64,000 nt of DNA from Legionellaceae bacterium (GCA_029210265.1 JARGNP010000001.1:329442-393441), one strand, 5' to 3'; positions 41,607-50,529 are shown, counted from the stretch's first letter. Notes: generated by a model not told the origin, from the sequence alone. Numbers and translations: made by a program.

Positions 41607-41693
41607 GCCGTGGTGGCGGAATTGGTAGACGCGCCGGATTCAAAATCCGGTGATGGTGACATCGTGTGGGTTCGATTCCCACCCTCGGTACCA
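41607..41693 (+). tRNA. tRNA-Leu (CAA)
   Basis: 87 nt with an encoded CCA and the long variable arm of class II tRNAs (TGATGGTGACATCGT). The anticodon loop TTCAAAA has CAA, reading UUG. T-arm GTGGG/CCCAC is perfect. The acceptor stem GCCGTGG against CCTCGGT has one U-U mismatch at 5-68, where leucine tRNAs of this type usually have A-U. Confidence 0.95.
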
Positions 41694-41728
41694 TTAAGTT
41701 ACTTTAAATAGTTCTTACTTAATGGTAC
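41688..41728. repeat. Inverted repeat starting in the tRNA-Leu 3' end
   Basis: Perfect 12-bp arms 41688-41699 (GTACCATTAAGT) and 41717-41728 with a 17-base loop. The left arm includes the CCA end. No T-run follows, so a simple terminator is unlikely. Confidence 0.6.
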
Positions 41729-41754
41729 AAAACGGCCCGTAACCTCCTGATATA

Positions 41755-42528
41755 TTACATCCCATCTATTGTTCGAGCTAAGTTAATCACTTCATCTTTA
41801 ATATGTTTAGAATATTGAGTATTTGCACACTCAAGCTTATGAACATTATTTTTATCAAACCATTCAACCTGATAAAGAAAACCAGAGTATTGACTACCAT
41901 CCACTTTAACTAACGTCGCTTTATCATTGATGTTGTAAACAACATCCTCCTTTGCAAGCAAAGCAGCTCCACCAGAAGCCTTTACACTCCTCATGCCGTA
42001 CACACACGTCCCCAAGTTTTGAATAACAAAAAATTGAGCAACTCCAGACCAACCCCCGCTTTCTTCATGAAAATCACCCTGAGGCGCAGCACCTAGCATG
42101 GTTGTTACCTGAAGACCATACGGCGATAGCTTATCATGTGTGATTTCTTTGAATTTAAACGCAAGTTTCAAATCGTTTACTGACTGACGTAAATGCGTGC
42201 CTTGCTCATTCAAGTTTGCTTCGTACTGTTTGATCTGAATAGGTGCCGTGGTTTCCATTTTTAACAAATTAACTGCATAAGGCATATTTTTCTCAACATA
42301 ACCAAATCGCTTACGCTGCTTAGCTTCTGCTTGATCTTCTTTAAACACCTTATCGGGCATACCTAACCGTGAGCGTGGGACAACCTTTACACCGGATTTA
42401 AATTCGGGCACCCCAAGATCTGCACGTATTTTATCGATCATTTTTTCATGTTCAGGAACTTGCTGCGCGCAAGCAGAGCACATTAACGTTGATAAAAATA
42501 TTGCTATTGATAAGTTTTTAAATTTCAT
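41755..42528 (-). CDS. Lipoprotein paralogue 2 of an envelope cassette
   Basis: 257 residues. The signal peptide ends in a lipobox-like LMCSAC, followed by QQVPEHEK, so probably lipidated. It shares with the next protein the order MIDKIRADLGVPEF/VVPRS(R/Q)LG(M/L)P..., QIKQYEANLNEQGTHLRQS, LGAAPQG.FH, GWSG.AQFF..KNLG.C.Y, SGFLY.VEWFD and a C-terminal NLARTID. The shared cysteines may form a disulphide. No known family recognised. Separated from the upstream paralogue by a hairpin-bearing 122-bp gap. Confidence 0.72.
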   Translation of the reverse strand: MKFKNLSIAIFLSTLMCSACAQQVPEHEKMIDKIRADLGVPEFKSGVKVVPRSRLGMPDKVFKEDQAEAKQRKRFGYVEKNMPYAVNLLKMETTAPIQIKQYEANLNEQGTHLRQSVNDLKLAFKFKEITHDKLSPYGLQVTTMLGAAPQGDFHEESGGWSGVAQFFVIQNLGTCVYGMRSVKASGGAALLAKEDVVYNINDKATLVKVDGSQYSGFLYQVEWFDKNNVHKLECANTQYSKHIKDEVINLARTIDGM

Positions 42529-42597
42529 AAAGTACTAACCGTAGGTTATGTTACAAAAGGTTGTGCATGTTGGATGGGAAAATAGCCTAACAAAGCC

Positions 42598-42634
42598 AGG
42601 CAAGAACTCTACTATACTTTAGAGTAACCTGCCT
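42598..42634. repeat. Two-tier hairpin between the lipoprotein genes
   Basis: Outer arms AGGCA/TGCCT and inner arms ACTCTA (42606-42611)/TAGAGT (42620-42625). Lies just downstream of paralogue 1 on the minus strand; could attenuate transcription into paralogue 2. Confidence 0.45.
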
Positions 42635-42650
42635 GATGATCTCATATAAC

Positions 42651-43442
42651 TTAAGATTTATCTATCGTTCGAGCTAACTCAATTACCTTATGATTTATTT
42701 GTTTAGAATATTGAGCATTTGCACACTCTAACTCATGAAAGTTTTCATCATCAAACCACTCTACCTTATAAAGAAAGCCAGAATTTTTACTACCTTCAGT
42801 ATGTATAAGTGTAGCTTTACTGTTAATATCGTACGTGACATCTTCCATTGCAAGCATCGCTGACGTTCCTGATGCCTTAACGTTCATGACAGCATAAGAG
42901 CACACACCTAGATTTTTCATAGAAAAGAACTGTGCCGCACCTGACCACCCGTCTAACTCATCATGAAATGCGCCCTGAGGAGCTGCACCTAAAACTTTTA
43001 TATTGTTATTTGTATGCAATAAGAAGTCGTCGCCTTCAACGCCTCTAAACTTAAAAGCAAGCTTTAACTGGCGAGTACTTTGCCTTAGATGTGTGCCCTT
43101 CTCGTTATTGTTCGCTGCGTACTGCCGTATATCAATTGGGGCCATCACTTTCATATCTAAAAGTTCAGCGGGGCTTGTCGTTTCTTTCTTGACGTAACCC
43201 AATTCGGCTTGCTGCCGAGCTTCTTCAGCACCAATTTCCAAGATGTCATCCGGTAATCCAAGTTGAGAGCGCGGAACAACCTTGATACCGTCTCCGAACG
43301 CAGGCAAACCAAGGCTATTTAATATATCAGCATGCTTTGCTCGTAGCTCCGCTATATGTTTTGCAAGCTTCGGATCTGGTTGTGCACACGCATTGAGTGA
43401 CGTTAATGAGATTAAAGTAAGCGTTAGTATTTTTTTCTTCAT
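42651..43442 (-). CDS. Lipoprotein paralogue 1 of an envelope cassette
   Basis: 263 residues from ATG 43442, which lies 2 bp after the stop of the upstream secreted-protein gene. The alternative ATG 43454 would overlap it and weakens the signal peptide. The N-terminus MKKKILTLTLISLTSLNAC has a clean lipobox with Cys at position 19. The body matches paralogue 2 along its length (VVPRSQLGLPDD, QYAANNNEKGTHLRQS, GWSGAAQFF, SGFLYKVEWFDDENFHELECA, ELARTID). Function unknown; probably outer-membrane anchored via the Lol system. Confidence 0.75.
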   Translation of the reverse strand: MKKKILTLTLISLTSLNACAQPDPKLAKHIAELRAKHADILNSLGLPAFGDGIKVVPRSQLGLPDDILEIGAEEARQQAELGYVKKETTSPAELLDMKVMAPIDIRQYAANNNEKGTHLRQSTRQLKLAFKFRGVEGDDFLLHTNNNIKVLGAAPQGAFHDELDGWSGAAQFFSMKNLGVCSYAVMNVKASGTSAMLAMEDVTYDINSKATLIHTEGSKNSGFLYKVEWFDDENFHELECANAQYSKQINHKVIELARTIDKS

Positions 43443-43444
43443 GA

Positions 43445-43813
43445 TCAAATCCATCCGTCAATAATATTACAGGAGTCTGCGTACGTAAGGTCAAAAGGAA
43501 TGGTTTTACTGTAATTAATATCATAATGATAACCTGCCACCTCCCATTTACCTAAATCAATACCCTCACCCCAGTGGATAGCATGGGAACGCCACGTGTA
43601 CTGAAAACCTGTATCAATAAAATGAGTAGGTGCACGCTTTGTGCTGTGAACACTAACAACTCTCCACCGGTGTGGATGACCTTTCCACTATGTGATTGTC
43701 TCGTTGTTCATGCAATTTGCACGGCTATGCACTGTCATTCGTGTTAAACCTGCATGCGCACTTATAGATGCACAAAGCAATCCAGATACTACTAATTTAG
43801 ATAAGAGATTCAT
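43445..43813 (-). pseudogene. Secreted protein gene interrupted by an in-frame amber codon
   Basis: 123 codons on the minus strand. ATG 43813 is preceded by AGGAA at 6 bp. The first 41 residues are a textbook signal peptide (MNLLSKLVVSGLLCASISAHA) and the start of a mature domain ending NNETIT. Codon 42 is TAG (43688-43690). The same frame then stays open for 80 codons with protein-like, Trp/His-rich sequence (WKGHPHRWRVVSVHS ... HWGEGIDLGKWEVAG) to a TGA 2 bp before the next gene. TAG is one change from TGG. Either a recent nonsense mutation or a recoded stop. Confidence 0.75.
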
Positions 43814-43986
43814 ATTGTTTCCTAATACTCCGTTAGAAACCTAACCTTTGACATCTTCTGCGCCCTTAAGGAAAAGGATTGGTCGCATCTTAAGATATTA
43901 ATTTAGCCAAAACAATCATGTTCTAACTTACATCTCTGTCAGTTAATTCCGTAAAATTCTGTAAACTTGAAATGACTTGATTGGCC

Positions 43987-45243
43987 TTAACCAGCCGGGG
44001 ATTCAGAGTTGTCTAAATTCTTTTTTTCCATTTCAGAAAAAACATCACATCGACGCATCAATATCAAAAACGGAATAAAACCAAACGTTAATAAAAACGT
44101 GACTTCATAGAGCCCTACCCACCCTAGACTTTGCTCTAAGCCAGCGCCAATTGGACCAGATAAAATGCGAGGTAACGACGCGGCGCCCACCAACAATGAG
44201 AATTGCGTAGCAGTAAAACGGCGATCGACCCAACGCATAAAAAAGGCAACCAATGCAGTCGTGCCCATACCTGCTGCTAGATTATTACAAACCACAGCCA
44301 CTGAAAAAAGTATGATATTTTGGCCTGTAATTGCTAAAGCAACAAACAACAAATGACTCAATGCCTGAAACAACCCAAAAATCCAAAGCGCTTTATACAA
44401 TGAATAACGGGTAAGAAGTAAACCTGCAGCCAAGCCACCAGAAATAACAGCGACCATACCCATCACTTTATTCACATAACCTATCACATCCAATGAAAAG
44501 CCCATGCCTTGAATCAAAAATGGCATAACAATACCGCTGTTGGTCGTAGTAAACGCTTCCGCTAATTTAAAGAAAAGAATAAACCCCAAAATAGGAATAA
44601 GTCCAGGTCGGAAAAATAAAGCTTTTGTTGGCGCAATAAACGACTCCCAAAATCCCGTAGTTTGTTCCAATTGACCACTTGAAGGCTCGGGACTCCATAA
44701 AATAGTCAGCATGCCTAAGAGCATTAAAAAGCCCATAATACGGTAGGTTGCAGCCCATCCAAGATGATGCGCCATAATCAAACTTAATCCACCTGAAAGC
44801 AACAAAGCTGCTTGGTATCCGCATACGGCAAACGAAGCGCCTAACCCATGCTCTTCGGGTCGTAAATATTCGGTTCGATGTGCATCAATACCAATATCTT
44901 GTGTCGCTGAACAAAATGCTAAAAGCAGGCCCACAAGCGCCATTAACCCGGGTGAAGTGAGAGGCGATAACCAAGCTAAAGTATTAAATCCAAGCAAAAG
45001 AAGTACTTGCATGACAAGAATCCAACTTCGTCGCTTGCCCAGTGAAAAAAGCGAGAAGCGATCAAGAATAGGACTCCAAATAAAACGATATATATAAGGT
45101 AAACCAATGAGGCTCAGCATGCCCGTGGTCATAACTGACGCACCGGCAGAAGCAAACCAAGCTTGCAGGGTTCCTCCGAGAAGTGCCAAAGGCAATCCCG
45201 AAGAAAATCCAAGCAAGAATACAACCAATAGACGTTTATTCAT
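43987..45243 (-). CDS. AmpG-like muropeptide permease (MFS)
   Basis: Twelve-helix transporter of 418 residues. The start LGFSSGLPLALLGGTLQAWF and GLPYIYRFIWSPILDRF are hallmarks of AmpG, which imports GlcNAc-anhydroMurNAc peptides for wall recycling. QDIGIDAHRTEYLRPEE also fits the family. It follows the mip gene by 19 bp on the same strand. Gammaproteobacteria often have several AmpG-like proteins, so the exact substrate is not certain. Confidence 0.88.
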   Translation of the reverse strand: MNKRLLVVFLLGFSSGLPLALLGGTLQAWFASAGASVMTTGMLSLIGLPYIYRFIWSPILDRFSLFSLGKRRSWILVMQVLLLLGFNTLAWLSPLTSPGLMALVGLLLAFCSATQDIGIDAHRTEYLRPEEHGLGASFAVCGYQAALLLSGGLSLIMAHHLGWAATYRIMGFLMLLGMLTILWSPEPSSGQLEQTTGFWESFIAPTKALFFRPGLIPILGFILFFKLAEAFTTTNSGIVMPFLIQGMGFSLDVIGYVNKVMGMVAVISGGLAAGLLLTRYSLYKALWIFGLFQALSHLLFVALAITGQNIILFSVAVVCNNLAAGMGTTALVAFFMRWVDRRFTATQFSLLVGAASLPRILSGPIGAGLEQSLGWVGLYEVTFLLTFGFIPFLILMRRCDVFSEMEKKNLDNSESPAG

Positions 45244-45262
45244 CTTAAAGAATAAACCTATC

Positions 45263-45985
45263 TTATTTTTTAACGTCTGTTTTTTTAGCTTCTGATTTTA
45301 CGTCAACCAAATGAACATTAAATACCAATGTTTCGTTAGGGCCAATCGCGCCGCCAACATTACGTGAACCGTAAGCTAATTTAGATGGAATATACACTTC
45401 CCATGTAGAGCCCTTAGGCATCAACTGAAGCGCTTCGGTCCAGCCTGGAATGACTTGAGTCAACTTAAAGCTTACAGGTTTGCCCGCTTTTTCGGTGCTA
45501 TCAAACACTTCTCCGTTCAACAAACGCCCTGTGTACTCAACCGTTACTGTATCTTCAGTTGTTGGTTTAACGCCTGTGCCTGCTTTAATAATTTTATATT
45601 GCAAACCACTTGCCAAGGTAACAACACCTTCTTTTGTTGCGTTTGCTTTTAAAAAGGCTTCGCCTTTTTTCTTATTTTCTTCTGCTTGCTTATTTAATTC
45701 ATTACTACGCTTATCCATTAGCTCTTTCTCGAAATCACCAAGCACTTTTTTCATTTCTGCTTCGGTCATTAGTAATTTTCCACCACTCATTCCGTCAGAA
45801 ACACCTTTTGCAAAAACACTTGGATTAATCGCAATCCCTTGTTTTTTTAAATTAACGCCTAAATCAGAACCAATACTGTACGAAACTTTATCTTCTGTCG
45901 TTTTTAATTCAATTGCGTTTGAAGCAGCAAATAAAGGCACAGACACCACTACGCCGAGTGCGCCCGCGATCCATTTTGTATTCAT
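45263..45985 (-). CDS. mip: Mip-type FKBP peptidyl-prolyl cis-trans isomerase
   Basis: Periplasmic or surface isomerase of the Mip/FkpA type. ATG 45985 follows AGAGG at 9 bp, giving 240 residues; the longer frame adds an unlikely basic leader. Signal peptide to about residue 20. N-terminal dimerisation domain [19 protein letters not shown]...[12 protein letters not shown], long helix rich in Lys/Glu (80-115), FKBP domain with [37 protein letters not shown] and [12 protein letters not shown]. Close to Legionella Mip over its full length (compared from memory). Confidence 0.94.
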   Translation of the reverse strand: MNTKWIAGALGVVVSVPLFAASNAIELKTTEDKVSYSIGSDLGVNLKKQGIAINPSVFAKGVSDGMSGGKLLMTEAEMKKVLGDFEKELMDKRSNELNKQAEENKKKGEAFLKANATKEGVVTLASGLQYKIIKAGTGVKPTTEDTVTVEYTGRLLNGEVFDSTEKAGKPVSFKLTQVIPGWTEALQLMPKGSTWEVYIPSKLAYGSRNVGGAIGPNETLVFNVHLVDVKSEAKKTDVKK

Positions 45986-46102
45986 AAATAACATCCTCTT
46001 TATTTTTTTAATTAACGTGGTCACGCCCACGACGCTATCGAGATTTATTTTGCCTAATTTAAGTTTGAATTACCAGCCCATTCCATTACTATAATACACC
46101 TT

Positions 46103-47299
46103 ATGACAAATTATTCTAAAACGCTCACGGTGAGCCAACTTAACCGTCACGTACGTCGCTGGCTTGAAGAAGACATTGGCCTGGTTTCTGTCCAAGGTGA
46201 AGTTTCTAATTTAAGTAAGCCCGCGTCAGGCCATTGCTATTTTTCGCTTAAAGATACAGGCGCGCAACTGCGCTGTGTATTTTTCAAAAACCGCCATACA
46301 GTAAGCTCTAAGCAAATTTTGCAACACGGCCAACAACTGATTTTACGCGGCACGCTCAGCGTGTATGAAGCGCGCGGTGATTACCAACTCATTGTTGAAT
46401 CAGTTGAAGCTGCAGGCGAAGGCGATTTATACCGAAAATATGAAGAGCTGAAAATTAAATTAAACGCCTTAGGTTTATTTGACCCCGCTCGTAAAAAAAC
46501 ATGGCCAATTTACCCTAACACCATTGGTTTAATTACATCACCCACGGGCGCTGCTATACGTGATGTGCTGACCACACTCGAACGCCGTTTTCCTTTAGCT
46601 AACATACGCTTATACCCGAGTGATGTTCAAGGTAAACAAGCCGCACCTCAACTCGTACAAGCCATCAAGTGCGCCAATCATGACGCCATGTGCGATGTAC
46701 TTCTACTCGTACGCGGTGGAGGAAGCCTTGAAGATTTATGGTCTTTTAACGACGAATCCCTCGCTTATACCATCGCTGAAAGTATTCTGCCTATTATCTC
46801 AGGTGTTGGGCACGAAACCGATTTTACCATCGCCGACTTTGTTGCCGACCATCGTGCTGCAACACCCACTGCAGCTGCTGAAACGGTGACGCCCGACCAA
46901 GCACAACTACGAGAACATTGCACACGCCTTAATCAACGCCTGCGTATAGCCATGACTCGGTTCTTAGAGCAACAACAACAGCATTTAACCTATGCATCAA
47001 AGCACCTCCGTGCACCAAAATACCTTCTTCAATCGCACAATCAGACACTCGACTATCTGACCCGACAACTACACACTTTAGTTCCGAGACGTATCGAGGA
47101 GAAACAACAGGCCTTGCAACAGCTTACGCTTACGTTACATGCATTAAGTCCTTTAGCTACACTAAACCGAGGTTATGCTATCGCAAAACAAGGTAAGCAT
47201 GTATTGCGTCGTAGCCAAGATGTACTCATAGGATCAAAACTAAATATTCAACTTGCTGAAGGTGCATTAACCTGCGAGGTCTTAAAAAATGATGAATAA
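46103..47299 (+). CDS. xseA: Exodeoxyribonuclease VII large subunit
   Basis: Large subunit of the single-strand-specific exonuclease. 398 residues. N-terminal OB domain (VQGEVSNLSKPASGHCYFSLKD), catalytic domain with LITSPTGAAIRDVL, RGGGSLEDLWSFNDE, ISGVGHETDFTIADFVADHRAATPTAAAE, then a coiled-coil region that binds XseB. It diverges from mip across 117 bp. Overlaps the rhomboid gene by 11 bp. Confidence 0.96.
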   Translation: MTNYSKTLTVSQLNRHVRRWLEEDIGLVSVQGEVSNLSKPASGHCYFSLKDTGAQLRCVFFKNRHTVSSKQILQHGQQLILRGTLSVYEARGDYQLIVESVEAAGEGDLYRKYEELKIKLNALGLFDPARKKTWPIYPNTIGLITSPTGAAIRDVLTTLERRFPLANIRLYPSDVQGKQAAPQLVQAIKCANHDAMCDVLLLVRGGGSLEDLWSFNDESLAYTIAESILPIISGVGHETDFTIADFVADHRAATPTAAAETVTPDQAQLREHCTRLNQRLRIAMTRFLEQQQQHLTYASKHLRAPKYLLQSHNQTLDYLTRQLHTLVPRRIEEKQQALQQLTLTLHALSPLATLNRGYAIAKQGKHVLRRSQDVLIGSKLNIQLAEGALTCEVLKNDE

Positions 47300-47861
47300 T
47301 TTATTTGAAAGCGTGCTTTTTATTACCGATCAAATTCAACTTAATCTTGAAACGCTCGCCTGGATCACGCTTATTTTATGGGGAATATATTTCATTAACC
47401 AAGCGTTAGGTCAACGTCTTTTATTTTTGGGTATTATTCCCCGTAAAAGCTATGGCTTATTTGGTATTTTTTTCGCTCCCTTCTTGCATGCTAATTTTAA
47501 TCATTTATTTTTTAATACCATCCCCTTACTTGTTCTTAGCGCGTTTATTTTAGTCAACGGACTGACTTATTATTTAATGGCTACACTGTTGATCACTGTT
47601 ATGAGTGGTGTACTCATTTGGCTCTTTGCAAAGCCTGGTTTGCACGTAGGCGCCAGTGGTGTAGTTACGGGTTACTGGGGATTTCTTGTTGCAGATATAT
47701 ACCAAAACGGATCAGCCACAGCTATATTACTCGGCGTGGTGAGTCTTTACTATTTTGCAGGTATTTTCTTTGGTATTTTTCCTACAAAACGCGGCGTTTC
47801 ATGGGAAGGTCATTTATTTGGCTTGCTCGCCGGCATTGCCACAGCCTTTATTTTAATTTAA
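47289..47861 (+). CDS. Rhomboid-family intramembrane serine protease
   Basis: 190 residues with six hydrophobic segments. Rhomboid signature: HANFNHLFFNTIPL in loop 1, the catalytic Ser in HVGASGVVTGYWG (GxSG), and the second catalytic residue His in SWEGHLFGLLAG. Both active-site residues are present, so it is probably active. Starts inside the xseA 3' end; likely translated from the same mRNA. Substrate unknown. Confidence 0.9.
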   Translation: MMNNLFESVLFITDQIQLNLETLAWITLILWGIYFINQALGQRLLFLGIIPRKSYGLFGIFFAPFLHANFNHLFFNTIPLLVLSAFILVNGLTYYLMATLLITVMSGVLIWLFAKPGLHVGASGVVTGYWGFLVADIYQNGSATAILLGVVSLYYFAGIFFGIFPTKRGVSWEGHLFGLLAGIATAFILI

Positions 47862-47890
47862 ATCTAGATTTGCCTCTAAGCGTATGGTCA

Positions 47891-49654
47891 TTACGGTGTG
47901 TGTTTTTGTTCGTGAAAATCCGACCTAATTTCATCTAATGCTCGATGCTCATCATTATGATTGAGCACGCCGTCCCCTTTAGCGTAAGCTAGCACTTGAC
48001 CTGTAGCATCATCAACAACAATAAAGCTGAGCCCTTTTTTCGCTATTTCCTCACTAAACGCCATAGCCGTTTTTTCATCAGGAAAGGGAATATTTAAATC
48101 ACCGTCCTCTGTCTTTTTAGGGGCTTGATACCATGTTTCTTGACTAAATTTAGTTGTATACAATTCAGATGCTTGCTCTAAATCCCATACCTCACCTTCA
48201 AGCATGGTTTTAGCGTATGATGCCGAAGGATTAGCGTCCGGTGGATATTTTCCAACCTCCGCTTTCGTATTAATGGTATTCAAAAGCTTAGCTTTCATTG
48301 CGTTAAAGCCGCTAGGGTATTGTTTAACCAAATCATTAATTTTACTTTGTGTTAAAGCTTGCTGTTGCTGAATTTTTTTTGCTTCCTGTTTGAAGTTATT
48401 TAAAGAAACTGACTGGAACCAAGGCCCTGCTTGCTCTGGAGGAAAAAGTTGTGTTTGAATATCTGAGCTAACTGAAGGTTTCTGTTTGTTAACTCGTTGC
48501 ACAACATCCAGTTTATCTTTAAAAAGTGTAAGCGCTTGGTTTAACAATCCGTCTTGACTTAAATAAAGTTTATAAACATCCAGTAGCAGCGCTTCGTTTA
48601 TTTTACTCTCATGTAATGCACGAAGATTGTTCGCTAAAATAGGTGCCGATTGCTCAAGCATGGCTGCTATTTGATCTCGTGTATTACAGAAAGGCGCGGA
48701 TGGTTTATATTCTTGCTTAGGACTAATCACGACAGCATGATCTCGCTTCGTCGAAGCATCATCTGATCCGATCGTTATTACTTCTTTTGTTTCAACAGCA
48801 TGATTAAATTGATGAGCTCCATCAAGAATAACAACAAAATCGAGCATTCCACCTCTCGTATAGCCTCGGCGTTTTTTTTCAGGACTAGGGGCTGTTATGC
48901 TCGTTTTATCTTCTGTTTTATATGTAGAATCAGCACTAAAACGCCCTCCACCCAGTGCTGCTTGCTTCAATCCATCCAATTCAAAAGCTTTTTCTCTCCA
49001 TAGATTTACAGATGCTCCATTAATCAACTTATTTCGCGTGTTGGCATCATAACCACTGAGCCTAATATGAGCGACTGCTTTGCTTAGGGCTTTAAAATTT
49101 TTGATTTGATTAGACGGTAGAGCAAGCTTTTGTAAAATACCCCCCCAATCCTGGGCCCGCTCCATCATGTTATTCGAATCCAAATGACCACTCACCAATT
49201 CTATATCCATTACTTCGGAGTTTTTTGTCATCGTGCAGCGGCTTACAAGCCCCCCTTTATTATACGCGGTTCCTGCTTTTGCCCATGGGTTTCGTCTAGC
49301 TTCTTGAACCGAGTCAATATTAACTTTTATATTATTTTTATGAATGACAAAACTTGCCATGCCCGTATTTCCGAATACTGCATTTTGAATATCATCAAAA
49401 CTATCAACTTTCGTTGGTGTTGGCATTTTTCCTACGATCGATACAGAGTATCCTTCCAAATCAGCATCGATGAATGCCTGTTCAAGTTCTTTTTTAGCCT
49501 TTTGAAAATAAACTTCTTGGCAGTTAATAACACAAAAATCAAGCGGCGAATCATCCTCTTGTTCACCACGAAGCAACTTAGCGATACGCGTACTAGCGTT
49601 CTTACCTAAGGTATCATTACCACAGTTTGCAGTGATCGCCCGATACACAAACAT
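47891..49654 (-). CDS. Endonuclease/exonuclease/phosphatase-fold protein, candidate effector
   Basis: 587 residues from ATG 49654 (AAGG at 6 bp; the TTG at 49675 is rejected). The first 320 residues carry the metal and substrate motifs of the EEP superfamily in order: Asn10 in TANCGN, Glu47 in INCQEVYF, NKGG (132-135, as in inositol 5-phosphatases), SGHLDS (156-160), MLDFVVI (271-) and RDHAVV with Asp305-His306. The last 260 residues are helical and of unknown type. It has no signal peptide. It could be a phosphoinositide phosphatase or nuclease; export to a host is inference. Confidence 0.72.
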   Translation of the reverse strand: MFVYRAITANCGNDTLGKNASTRIAKLLRGEQEDDSPLDFCVINCQEVYFQKAKKELEQAFIDADLEGYSVSIVGKMPTPTKVDSFDDIQNAVFGNTGMASFVIHKNNIKVNIDSVQEARRNPWAKAGTAYNKGGLVSRCTMTKNSEVMDIELVSGHLDSNNMMERAQDWGGILQKLALPSNQIKNFKALSKAVAHIRLSGYDANTRNKLINGASVNLWREKAFELDGLKQAALGGGRFSADSTYKTEDKTSITAPSPEKKRRGYTRGGMLDFVVILDGAHQFNHAVETKEVITIGSDDASTKRDHAVVISPKQEYKPSAPFCNTRDQIAAMLEQSAPILANNLRALHESKINEALLLDVYKLYLSQDGLLNQALTLFKDKLDVVQRVNKQKPSVSSDIQTQLFPPEQAGPWFQSVSLNNFKQEAKKIQQQQALTQSKINDLVKQYPSGFNAMKAKLLNTINTKAEVGKYPPDANPSASYAKTMLEGEVWDLEQASELYTTKFSQETWYQAPKKTEDGDLNIPFPDEKTAMAFSEEIAKKGLSFIVVDDATGQVLAYAKGDGVLNHNDEHRALDEIRSDFHEQKHTP

Positions 49655-49719
49655 AAAAAGCCTTTTAGAAAACAAATTGTCTAGTTAATTACATTATAGA
49701 CCAATCAAGCTTTAGCTGA

Positions 49720-49800
49720 TAACAGAAAACTAACAAAAAAGCCCTGATGATTTCAGGGCTTTTCTTAGGGTTTACCCATAAATTCTAGGGGTAAAATGTG
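49720..49800 (-). repeat. Two-hairpin terminator-like element, copy A
   Basis: Hairpin AGCCCTGA/TCAGGGCT (49740-49760) followed on the minus strand by six T, preceded by a second hairpin TTTACCC/GGGTAAA (49771-49795). It terminates the gene at 49871-50170. Homologous to copy B at 50912-50992. Confidence 0.8.
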
Positions 49801-49870
49801 CGTTTTGTTATTACAAGTCACAGTAGTGTCGTAGCAAAAGTGCAATAGCCCGAAACTAAATTGATGTTCG

Positions 49871-50170
49871 TTATACGATATTGTGCGGAGCAACCTCTAT
49901 TTCAGACTCCCCTCTCTCTCCATCATGATTCAACAAACGATAATCATTTGCGCTATCAGGAGATAAAAAGGGACGACACGTCACACATAGGTATAGCATA
50001 GATGCAACACCACCTATGGCTAATGCTGGATACAAAACATTTTTATACGAATAATCTCGATCACAATCATCATCAGAACAAGCTGTTTCACTTGGGTTCG
50101 CTATAGCATACCCCATCCCGGTTAAAGCAATTGCTCCCATGGTATTACTAAATTTCTTGATAAAATCCAT
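49871..50170 (-). CDS. Small membrane protein with cysteines, unknown
   Basis: 99 residues from ATG 50170, where GAGGG lies 4 bp upstream; longer starts in frame have no site and would run into the YheU gene. A hydrophobic first segment (MGAIALTGMGYAIA) may be a signal or membrane helix. A short cysteine/aspartate loop (ETACSDDDCDRDYS) comes next, then a second helix (YPALAIGGVASMLYLCV) and an acidic tail. No family recognised. The third gene of a csp-yheU-like-this run on the minus strand. Confidence 0.6.
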   Translation of the reverse strand: MDFIKKFSNTMGAIALTGMGYAIANPSETACSDDDCDRDYSYKNVLYPALAIGGVASMLYLCVTCRPFLSPDSANDYRLLNHDGERGESEIEVAPHNIV

Positions 50171-50252
50171 CACGCCCTCACAGCTCAAAAATAAAGCACT
50201 ACACACAGGTGAAAGACCTTGATCAATATTAAAATCCAACACTATGGCTGTT

Positions 50253-50516
50253 TTATTTACTTTGCTTTGATTGAAAAATAGGTTCACGTGTTTGAATTCT
50301 TTTGAAATTATCAATATTGATGATATCACAGACATTTTCGCTGTCCGAATAAGCAATGATAGCAAGCCCGCTTTTCAGCTGAGCTATGAGCTGTTGTTTC
50401 TTTGTTTCTATAGCCGTTTCATACTCACCATAATCGGTTCCATCACGTGTAATAACCTCCATAATAAGATTATCCAGGGCTTCATCGCTTAATAAATTAT
50501 GATTAATTTCGATCAT
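50253..50516 (-). CDS. YheU family (UPF0270) protein
   Basis: 87 residues. The start MIEINHNLLSDEALDNLIMEVITRDGTDYGE matches the UPF0270/YheU pattern (..LSxExLxNLIxxFVxREGTDYGxxE), and KKQQLIAQLKSGLAIIAYSD the second half; the C-terminal 15 residues are extra. Function is unknown in the family. Lies 13 bp after the cold-shock gene. Confidence 0.85.
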   Translation of the reverse strand: MIEINHNLLSDEALDNLIMEVITRDGTDYGEYETAIETKKQQLIAQLKSGLAIIAYSDSENVCDIINIDNFKRIQTREPIFQSKQSK

Positions 50517-50529
50517 TGATCAAATACTC

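Noticed and set aside
43688-43690. TAG read as pyrrolysine or a reassigned codon
   Set aside because: No supporting machinery or second case in the window; a TGG-to-TAG nonsense change is simpler.
45480-46094. 204-codon plus-strand open frame opposite mip
   Set aside because: Shadow of the highly conserved mip coding sequence on the other strand.
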